Positions 1 through 5,199 of a stretch of DNA of 5,350 bases are shown one piece after another; within the stretch, counting starts at the first letter, position 1, and each line of letters starts with the position of its first letter. A program made the translations under genes and the position numbers. This DNA comes from an uncultured Bacillota bacterium (GTDB lineage Bacteria > Bacillota > Clostridia > Peptostreptococcales > Anaerovoracaceae): positions 1 through 5,350 of the forward strand of contig CAMYWZ010000096.1 in the NCBI GenBank assembly GCA_947302945.1, read 5' to 3'. The notes under the pieces are model-generated. The model was given only the letters and a program-made list of their open reading frames with translations, was not told the DNA's origin and searched no databases.

Positions 1-38
1 ATCAAAGTCAATCTGCTCCGTGCGGTCATTTAGGCTGT

Positions 39-79
39 GCGGAATTTTTTCCGCCGGAGAGGAGCTCCGGGTTTAAACC
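39..79. promoter_or_regulatory. Cluster of three adjacent inverted repeats upstream of the GRE gene
   Basis: Three dyads lie end to end. GCGGAA (39-44) pairs with TTCCGC (49-54) around TTTT. CCGGAG (54-59) pairs with CTCCGG (65-70) around a 5-base centre. GGTTTAAACC (70-79) is a perfect 10-bp palindrome. The last ends 17 bases before a -10-like box at 97-102, so it would cover the -35 region. That position would suit an operator. Alternatively, the first two dyads could form a terminator for an upstream gene, although neither is followed by a clear T-run. Pairing is seen directly; function is inferred. Confidence 0.4.
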
Positions 80-96
80 AGCGAGCAAATATTTTT

Positions 97-102
97 TATA
101 GT
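97..102 (+). promoter_or_regulatory. Possible -10 box of the GRE operon promoter
   Basis: TATAGT matches the sigma-A -10 consensus at five of six positions and sits in an AT-rich stretch (89-100) within otherwise GC-rich DNA. It would start transcription near 109, giving a leader of roughly 25-30 bases before the start codon. The -35 match is weak: TTTAAA at 72-77 has a long 19-base spacer. The promoter may therefore need an activator, or this may not be the promoter. Confidence 0.35.
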
Positions 103-115
103 ATGTCAAAGATTT

Positions 116-124
116 AGAGGAGGT
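116..124 (+). promoter_or_regulatory. Strong ribosome binding site for the GRE gene
   Basis: The sequence AGAGGAGGT is a near-complete Shine-Dalgarno match ending 11 bases before the ATG at 136. It fixes the GRE start and fits high expression. Confidence 0.85.
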
Positions 125-135
125 AATAAGAAAAC

Positions 136-2655
136 ATGAGCAAAATCGATTATGACCGCATATGGGCATGCGGCGAAATGTCCCCCAGACTTAAGGCTCT
201 GAGAGACGAGTGGCAGGATGCTGACGTTTACATCTGCGCAGATCCCGAGAGATCCTTCACCGCTTCCTACAAGGAAACCGAAGGCCTTCCGGTAAGCCTC
301 CGTTTCGGTATGGCTGCTGCTAAGATCCTCGACGACACCAAGCTGCTCATTCGTGACGGCGAGCTCATCGTCGGCCAGATGAACGACAAGGTCCGCGGCG
401 CTGATATCTTCACCGCCGAGTGCCCGCAGTCCGTTCTCAACAACATCGCAAGAGGCTCCTTCGACAGAAAGTATTCTGAGACCTCTGCCGCCCTCTGCAC
501 CGAAGAGGACATGCAGGCTCTTAAAGAAGGCGCCGAGTACTGGGTAAAGCGCGTTCCCGTAAACAAGGTCAACGCTGCTCTCGTACACGAGTTTGGCCCG
601 GATCACCTTGATCTCATGCAGGACCGTTCCATGGTCTTCGAAGGCATCCCCTTCCGTGCAGATCCCGAGATGTCCATCTGGGGCCGTACCTGCCCTGAGC
701 TGATCGGCCGCGGCAGATCCTCCTACCGTTTTGAGCCCTGCAGAGTGGGCCTCAAGAAGGTCAAGGAGCTCGTTCAGGCTGAGCTCGAGGCTATGGACAC
801 CAAGGGCGCTGGCTGGATGAAGCCGATGTACAGCCGTCCCACCCCGTGGGAGAAGAGAGCTATGCTCGAAGGCATGCTCATCGCCTGCGACTCCGTCATC
901 AACTGGGCTCACAGATACGCCGACCTCGCTGAGGAGATGGCGAAGAACGAGACCAGACCCGAGCGCAAAAAGGAACTCGAGAGAATCGCTTCCAACTGCC
1001 GCTGGGTCCCCGAGAATGCTCCCCGTGACTACTGGGAAGCTCTCCAGTCCATCAGATTCATGCACGCTGCTTCTCAGAAAGAGAAGACCATGCGTAAAGA
1101 GTCCGCTCTCAACCGCATGGACCAGGATCTGTATCCGTACTACAAGGCCGACGTCGAGGCCGGCAAGCTCACCCCCGAGTTCGCTGTTGAGCTCTTCGAG
1201 TGCTTCCTGATGAAGACCCGTGAAGTCGAAGCTTGGGACCCCGAGGTGGCTGAAATGCGTCATTCCCAGGGTACTCTTCTTCCCGACATCACCATCTGCG
1301 GCAAGAACGAGAAGGGTGAGGACACCACCAACGAGATGAGCTGCATCATCCTCCGCGCCATGGCTACCATGAAGTTCTCCGAGCCCACCATCTACATCCG
1401 TGTCAACGACAAGATGGATCCCGAGTTCCTCAAGTTCGCCGTCAAGGCCAACATGGAGCACCGCGGCGGCTGCCCGGCTTACCTGAACGACTACCTCGGC
1501 ACCCAGAAGTGGCTCGACTACGGCACCATCCCCGAGGCCGAGTGCTACAACTGGCAGACCTCAGGCTGCCTGGGCTATCACCTCAACTGCGGCCAGCACA
1601 TCGGCGGCTTCATGCACCTCAACCTGCCGAAGATCTTCGAGCTTGCTCTCCACGACGGTTTCGATCCGCGTATGCAGAAGCAGTTTGGTCCTCACACCGG
1701 TAAGTTTGCGGATATGAAGAGCGAGGAAGAGGTCGAGGAAGCTTACTACAAGCAGCTCGATTACTTCGCAGACCGCATCACCAAGGACTTTGAGATCCGT
1801 CACTCCCTCGAGATCCTCAACGAGCTCGAGTCCCCCCTGAACTGCGTGTTCTGGTATGACACCGCTATCAGGTTCGGCATGAACCCCGTCCGCGGCGGTA
1901 CCGATTATCCCGAGACCGTCACCATGTGGCTCGGCGAGCGCGGCACCACCGACATCGCTGACAGCCTTACTTCCATCAAGAAGCTCTGCTTCGACGACAA
2001 GAAGTACACCCCCGCTCAGATGCTCGACGCCATTGACAAGAACTGGGAAGGCTATGAGGAAATGCATCAGGATTGCCTCCATGCTCCTAAGTATGGCAAC
2101 GACGACGATTATGCAGATTCCATCTTCAAGAGAGTCGCTGACAACAACGCAGAGATCATGCTGAAGAGACCCGACCCGATCACCGGCGTAAAGCGCGTGC
2201 TCTTCAAGGGCGCTGCTTCCGCTCACCTCTACTTCGGCACCGTTCTCGGCGCTCTCCCGAACGGCCGTGTAAAGAACCAGCCGATCAACGACGGCGGCGT
2301 TTCCGCTATGGCCGGCTACGACGTCAATGGTCCTACGGCTCTTCTCAACTCCGCTGCGAAGTTCAACAGCTACTACTACATGGGTAACGTTCTGAACGTC
2401 AAGCTGAGCCGCGAGAACATGAACACCGAGGATAAGCTCAACAAGGTCGTCGCCCTCATCCAGACCTACATCAAGAAGGGCGGCTTCCACCTCCAGATCA
2501 ACATCCACGATCAGGAAGAGCTCATCGACGCCAGACACAATCCTGAGGCCCATAAGGACCTGCTCGTCCGTGTCGGTGGCTACAGCGCCAACTTCATCGA
2601 CCTGCCCTACACGCTCCAGGATGAGATCATCAACAGAACCAACCACAACCTCTAA
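136..2655 (+). CDS. Glycyl radical enzyme (PFL-like family), substrate unassigned, atypical active-site loop
   Basis: Cytoplasmic, oxygen-sensitive radical enzyme of 839 residues, a normal length for the family. A glycyl radical made by the activase oxidises an active-site cysteine to a thiyl radical, which takes a hydrogen atom from the substrate. The catalytic loop is at residues 470-490 with Cys478 as the thiyl residue. The C-terminal radical domain carries the RVxGY signature at Arg812-Tyr816, with Gly815 as the radical site. Other family blocks are HAPKYGNDD (649-657), LPNGR (707-711) and the DGG...GPTA stretch (719-735). There is no signal peptide and no N-terminal extension of the microcompartment-targeting kind. 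Dehydratase and decarboxylase relatives have Gly-Cys-x-Glu at the catalytic loop; here it is Gly477-Cys478-Leu479-Gly480, and the segment before it (Asn472-Trp473-Gln474-Thr475-Ser476) is also unusual. Pyruvate formate-lyase is excluded by the lack of a Cys-Cys pair. Codon choice is strongly biased towards CTC, AAG, GAG and ATC, suggesting high expression. Family membership is near certain; substrate and reaction are unknown. Confidence 0.96.
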   Translation: MSKIDYDRIWACGEMSPRLKALRDEWQDADVYICADPERSFTASYKETEGLPVSLRFGMAAAKILDDTKLLIRDGELIVGQMNDKVRGADIFTAECPQSVLNNIARGSFDRKYSETSAALCTEEDMQALKEGAEYWVKRVPVNKVNAALVHEFGPDHLDLMQDRSMVFEGIPFRADPEMSIWGRTCPELIGRGRSSYRFEPCRVGLKKVKELVQAELEAMDTKGAGWMKPMYSRPTPWEKRAMLEGMLIACDSVINWAHRYADLAEEMAKNETRPERKKELERIASNCRWVPENAPRDYWEALQSIRFMHAASQKEKTMRKESALNRMDQDLYPYYKADVEAGKLTPEFAVELFECFLMKTREVEAWDPEVAEMRHSQGTLLPDITICGKNEKGEDTTNEMSCIILRAMATMKFSEPTIYIRVNDKMDPEFLKFAVKANMEHRGGCPAYLNDYLGTQKWLDYGTIPEAECYNWQTSGCLGYHLNCGQHIGGFMHLNLPKIFELALHDGFDPRMQKQFGPHTGKFADMKSEEEVEEAYYKQLDYFADRITKDFEIRHSLEILNELESPLNCVFWYDTAIRFGMNPVRGGTDYPETVTMWLGERGTTDIADSLTSIKKLCFDDKKYTPAQMLDAIDKNWEGYEEMHQDCLHAPKYGNDDDYADSIFKRVADNNAEIMLKRPDPITGVKRVLFKGAASAHLYFGTVLGALPNGRVKNQPINDGGVSAMAGYDVNGPTALLNSAAKFNSYYYMGNVLNVKLSRENMNTEDKLNKVVALIQTYIKKGGFHLQINIHDQEELIDARHNPEAHKDLLVRVGGYSANFIDLPYTLQDEIINRTNHNL

Positions 2656-2673
2656 ACCTTAGATACTGTGCAG

Positions 2674-2704
2674 TGAGGGGCAATTCAAATTGAATTGCCC
2701 CTCA
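2674..2704. terminator. Strong intercistronic hairpin between GRE and activase genes
   Basis: TGAGGGGCAATTCAA (2674-2688) is the exact reverse complement of 2690-2704 around one central A. In RNA this would give a stem of about 13 bp with a 3-base loop, or 12 bp with a 5-base loop. It is followed only by ATTTGC, not by a long T-run, so full termination is uncertain. The placement 19 bases after the GRE stop suits partial termination or protection of the GRE mRNA 3' end. Either would make much more GRE than activase, as the activase is needed only in small amounts. Confidence 0.75.
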
Positions 2705-2714
2705 TTTGCATAAT

Positions 2715-2732
2715 GGCGGCTTTCAGGCCGTT
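2715..2732. other. Minor hairpin upstream of the activase gene
   Basis: CGGC (2717-2720) pairs with GCCG (2727-2730) around a 6-base loop, extendable by two G-U pairs and followed by TTTACTG. It is weak and may be chance in GC-rich DNA. Together with the larger hairpin just upstream it could add to attenuation. Confidence 0.25.
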
Positions 2733-2764
2733 TACTGTTCCCGCGATCTAAATGAAAGGTTGAT

Positions 2765-3691
2765 ATGATGAGCGACAAGAACGTAATCTTTGATATTCAG
2801 AAATTCAGTATGGACGACGGCCCCGGTATCCGGACCATCGTTTTCCTTAAGGGCTGCCCCCTTAAATGTCCCTGGTGTGCCAACCCTGAGTCCCAGAGCA
2901 TCGAGCCCGAGATCGGCCACCACTACACTCTCTGCCAGGAGTGCGGCAAGTGCGCTGCCCTCTGCCCCCAGCACGCCATCACCATGATCGGCGGCGACAA
3001 GAAGCTCCACATCGACCGCGACAAGTGCATCGGCTGCGGCACCTGCGTGAACAACTGCATCTACCGCGCTCTGTCGATCTACGGCCGCGTCGAGACCGTG
3101 GACAACATATATGAAGAGGTCAATAAGGACCGTGACTACTACGACGTCACCGGCGGCGGCGTTACCCTCTCAGGCGGCGAGCTCCTTGCCCAGCCCGATT
3201 TCGCCGCGGCCATCCTCAAGAAGTGCAAGGACGAGGGCATCAACACCTGCGTCGAGACGACCGGTTACGCCACACCCGAGAACTTCGCGAAGATACTCCC
3301 CTACGTGGATATCTTCCTCTACGACATGAAGAGCCTCGACGACGCTGTGCATCAGAAGTGGACGGGCGTTCCCCTTGAGCCGATCCTCAAGAACCTCGAC
3401 ACGGCCATGGCTTCTCCCAGCGAGGTCGTCATCCGTCTTCCCCTTATCCCCGGCGTGAACGACTACGAGGAGAACCTCTTTGCTACCCGCGACAAGCTGC
3501 TTGAGCTCAACAAGATCAAGCCGGTCCGCATCGAGATACTTCCCTATCACAACTACGGCGAGGGCAAGTACGTCATGACCCACCGCGACTACACTCTCAA
3601 GGATATGAAGCGCCACACCCCCGAGCAGCTCGCAGCAGTCTGCAAGATCTTCGAGGATGCCGGCATCGAGTGTGTGCTCCACAAGTCGTAA
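2765..3691 (+). CDS. Glycyl radical enzyme-activating enzyme (radical SAM, with two extra [4Fe-4S] motifs)
   Basis: Uses S-adenosylmethionine and a low-potential electron to abstract hydrogen from Gly815 of the neighbouring GRE, installing its radical. The radical SAM motif CxxxCxxC is at Cys31, Cys35 and Cys38 (CPLKCPWC), following the typical DGPGIRT segment (18-24). A ferredoxin-like insert carries two CxxCxxCxxxC motifs, at Cys57/60/63/67 and Cys88/91/94/98. This insert marks activases of eliminase and decarboxylase GREs and is absent from the short activase of pyruvate formate-lyase. The SAM-binding Gly-Gly-Glu motif is in the block at 130-139. Length of 308 residues is usual for this type. 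Two ATGs occur in a row (2765 and 2768). The Shine-Dalgarno AAAGGT at 2755-2760 lies 4 bases from the first and 7 from the second, so translation may start at 2768, giving 307 residues. The ribosome site is weaker than that of the GRE gene. The gene lies 109 bases after the GRE stop, beyond a strong hairpin, consistent with lower expression. All cluster ligands are intact. Confidence 0.96.
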   Translation: MMSDKNVIFDIQKFSMDDGPGIRTIVFLKGCPLKCPWCANPESQSIEPEIGHHYTLCQECGKCAALCPQHAITMIGGDKKLHIDRDKCIGCGTCVNNCIYRALSIYGRVETVDNIYEEVNKDRDYYDVTGGGVTLSGGELLAQPDFAAAILKKCKDEGINTCVETTGYATPENFAKILPYVDIFLYDMKSLDDAVHQKWTGVPLEPILKNLDTAMASPSEVVIRLPLIPGVNDYEENLFATRDKLLELNKIKPVRIEILPYHNYGEGKYVMTHRDYTLKDMKRHTPEQLAAVCKIFEDAGIECVLHKS

Positions 3692-3747
3692 AGTCATATT
3701 TGTTCTGAACCATTTCCAAAGATAAGAGGCCGGCCCGGACAGTGTTT

Positions 3748-3755
3748 GAGAGGAG
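3748..3755 (+). promoter_or_regulatory. Ribosome binding site for the MFS transporter gene
   Basis: GAGAGGAG ends 9 bases before the ATG at 3765 and sets that start. The 73-base gap after the activase stop (3692-3764) holds no convincing hairpin or promoter, so the transporter is probably read from the same transcript as the activase. Confidence 0.75.
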
Positions 3756-3764
3756 TCCCCGCAT

Positions 3765-4949
3765 ATGGACACGGATAAGAAAAAATGGCTGCCGTATTAC
3801 ATTGCGATAGTCGTCGCAAACTTCGTTTTCAACTTCGGCTTCTACGCGCTGGAACCCACTCTGCCTCTCTACGTCTCGTCTCTCGGGGCGTCGGATACCC
3901 AGGTTGGGCTCGTTGCTACCGGATTCTTCATTGCCGCAGTCGTAACGAGGATTTTCATCGGCCTGCTGGTCGAAAAGCTTGGGCGCAGGAACATGCTCCG
4001 GATAGGTGTTATCATATCCGTGGTGTTCATGCTCTGCTATCAGCTGACTGCCTCGTCCCTTGACGCTACTGTCGTAAGGATCCTCCAGGGCATCGGCTAC
4101 GGTCTCGTGACCACGATGTTCGGTTCCATAGCCGCGGATATCCTTCCCGCCGACAAGCGCGGACAGGGCATCGGATATCTCAGCATGTCGACCACCGGCG
4201 CGGTCGCGTTCTCTCCGGCCGTCGCTCTCTCGGTAGTCGAAAAGAGCGGCTTCAAGGTCATGTTCCTCATGGCCGCTGGCGCGATGCTCATCGCCGCGCT
4301 GGTGTGCCTTTTCTTCGTAAAAGTACTGGAAACGGTACCCGAGGAGCAGCCGGTATCCGGCGAGCGCATCAAGAGGCCTCCCTTCTGGAAGAGCTTCTAT
4401 GACCCGCGCGTCACCCTTCCGATCATCATTCTTCTTCTCTTCGGTATCAGCCGCTGCTCAGAACAGACGTTCCTTCCGGTGCTCGCGCAGGAGCAGGGTC
4501 TCACGAAGCTGTCCGTGTTCTTCATAGTGAAAACTTGGGTGTGCTTCGCCAGTAAGATCCTGACAGGCAGGTTGTACGACAAACACGGTCCCGCCGCTTC
4601 CATCATACCCGGCGGTATCTCGATGTTCATATGCCTGTTCCTCTACTCCTTCACGAGGACCGACACGGTGCTTCTGATCGCGGCCGTGTTCAGCGGCTTT
4701 GCCCTTGGTCAGATAATCCCCGCGTTCCAGACCTTCATGATGGAACTCGTGGGCCGCAACAGGAGTCTCGGCAACGCGCTGTTCTACAACGGTCTTGACC
4801 TTGGCTCGGCGCTGGGCGGTTTCCTGATGGGAAGCGTATCCGACAGAATCGGATACATGAGCATGTTCCGTATCTGTTCGATGCTCATGATCGGCTATAT
4901 CGTTCTCTTCGCGGTTTTCTACGCGAGCAAACGCAGAACGCAGGAATGA
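3765..4949 (+). CDS. Major facilitator superfamily transporter, 12 predicted membrane helices
   Basis: Integral inner-membrane secondary transporter of 394 residues, standard for a 12-helix MFS protein. Approximate helices by hydrophobicity: 11-36, 45-68, 77-96, 102-124, 136-157, 164-187, then a hydrophilic central loop (188-213) and 216-240, 249-268, 277-296, 301-322, 337-358, 364-387. MFS motif A is present between helices 2 and 3 as GLLVEKLGRR (66-75). A degenerate repeat, GRLYDKHG, lies between helices 8 and 9 (268-275). A motif B-like RILQGIGYG is in helix 4 (105-113). Charged residues lie in or at the ends of second-half helices (Arg230, Glu233, Lys256, Lys264), which could suit an anionic substrate. 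Substrate and direction cannot be read from the sequence; position 73 bases after the activase suggests it carries the GRE's substrate in or its product out. Codon use includes more ATA, AGG and CGG than the GRE gene, as expected for lower expression. Its last 17 codons are repeated 102 bases downstream. Confidence 0.93.
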   Translation: MDTDKKKWLPYYIAIVVANFVFNFGFYALEPTLPLYVSSLGASDTQVGLVATGFFIAAVVTRIFIGLLVEKLGRRNMLRIGVIISVVFMLCYQLTASSLDATVVRILQGIGYGLVTTMFGSIAADILPADKRGQGIGYLSMSTTGAVAFSPAVALSVVEKSGFKVMFLMAAGAMLIAALVCLFFVKVLETVPEEQPVSGERIKRPPFWKSFYDPRVTLPIIILLLFGISRCSEQTFLPVLAQEQGLTKLSVFFIVKTWVCFASKILTGRLYDKHGPAASIIPGGISMFICLFLYSFTRTDTVLLIAAVFSGFALGQIIPAFQTFMMELVGRNRSLGNALFYNGLDLGSALGGFLMGSVSDRIGYMSMFRICSMLMIGYIVLFAVFYASKRRTQE

Positions 4950-5010
4950 TATCCGGCCGAAAAACGTATAACGACAGAAGACGATCTGAAAGCGATTCAG
5001 ATCGTCTTCT
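4899..5010 (+). repeat. Direct repeat copy A: MFS 3' end, spacer and hairpin
   Basis: Unit made of the last 16 sense codons and stop of the MFS gene (4899-4949), a 26-base spacer and a hairpin (4976-5010). It matches copy B (5001-5111) in the same order. By hand, the coding parts agree at 38 of 51 positions without gaps, and the last 26 bases running into the stem agree at 21 of 26. The last ten bases of copy A (ATCGTCTTCT) are also the first ten of copy B. Confidence 0.8.
4976..5010. terminator. Terminator-like hairpin after the MFS gene
   Basis: AGAAGACGATCTGAA (4976-4990) is perfectly complementary to 4996-5010 around a 5-base loop, a 15-bp stem starting 26 bases after the MFS stop. The 3' arm ends in TCTTCT and is followed by TT then GCGG. 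The T-tract is therefore short, and termination may be incomplete here. Confidence 0.75.
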
Positions 5011-5051
5011 TTGCGGTGTTCTACATGAGCAAGCGCAAAGCGCGCGGGTGA
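5001..5051 (+). pseudogene. Relic of the C-terminus of a second MFS gene
   Basis: Read in frame from 5001 this gives IVFFAVFYMSKRKARG and a TGA stop. The MFS gene upstream ends IVLFAVFYASKRRTQE and TGA, so 10 of 16 residues are identical and the stops coincide. Four differing codons in the first twelve are synonymous third-base changes (GTT/GTC, TTC/TTT, GTT/GTG, AAA/AAG). This suggests the sequence diverged while still coding, as part of a full paralogue later lost. No start codon with a ribosome site precedes it, and its 5' end is inside the terminator arm. It is not expected to be expressed separately. Confidence 0.65.
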
Positions 5052-5082
5052 TCTTCAGCCTGCTGAAAGAACACATAATCAC

Positions 5083-5111
5083 AGAAGACGATCCCTTCCG
5101 GATCGTCTTCT
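5083..5111. terminator. Second terminator-like hairpin
   Basis: AGAAGACGATCC (5083-5094) is perfectly complementary to 5100-5111 around the loop CTTCC, followed by CATTTTG. The T-rich tail is better than that of the first hairpin. The outer 11 bp match the first hairpin. The twelfth pair has changed from T-A to C-G, a compensated change that supports selection for the stem. This is probably the main end of the transporter transcript. Confidence 0.75.
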
Positions 5112-5199
5112 CATTTTGTTCTGTTGTAATAACGGCCGCGCTGTGGTACGCTTTACTGCAGTTGGAAAAAGTTCCGGGATTAAAAAATGGAGAAAACTT
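5112..5199. other. Spacer upstream of the acetyltransferase gene
   Basis: This 88-base stretch separates the second terminator from the next start codon. I see no well-matched promoter, although one is expected here because two hairpins block read-through. The only clear signal is GGAG at 5189-5192, 7 bases before the ATG at 5200, which acts as the ribosome binding site. Confidence 0.5.

Larger units (their letters stand above)
5001..5111 (+). repeat. Direct repeat copy B: relic MFS 3' end, spacer and second hairpin
   Basis: Second copy of the unit at 4899-5010. Order is the same: 17 codons like the MFS C-terminus (5001-5051), a 31-base spacer and a hairpin (5083-5111) with the same 11-base outer stem. 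The spacer is 5 bases longer than in copy A, and the hairpin is 6 bases shorter in its inner stem. Confidence 0.8.

Noticed and set aside
1..33. Possible end of an upstream gene (frame 1 reads ten codons then TAG at 31-33)
   Set aside because: Too short to recognise, and other frames are open too; not supportable as a feature.
236..675. Repeated 13-mer GCAGATCCCGAGA near 238 and 658
   Set aside because: Both encode Ala-Asp-Pro-Glu inside the GRE with preferred codons; only two copies, no regular spacing.
106..1461. Long open frame on the minus strand (451 codons)
   Set aside because: It lies opposite the GRE gene, whose strong codon bias keeps the antisense frame open. The translation is low-complexity, rich in Leu/Val/Gly/His, without any recognisable domain.
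1561..2646. Second long minus-strand open frame (361 codons)
   Set aside because: Same cause: antisense shadow of the GRE gene with a Val/Asp/Leu/Glu-rich translation and no domain.
2713..2751. Tiny open frame of 12 codons between GRE and activase, considered as a small GRE subunit or leader peptide
   Set aside because: No ribosome site, no cysteines, and far too short for the Fe-S small subunit of arylacetate decarboxylases.
5102..5140. Third copy of the MFS-tail repeat after the second hairpin
   Set aside because: Only the hairpin arm ATCGTCTTCT matches; the following bases do not align in frame with the MFS tail.
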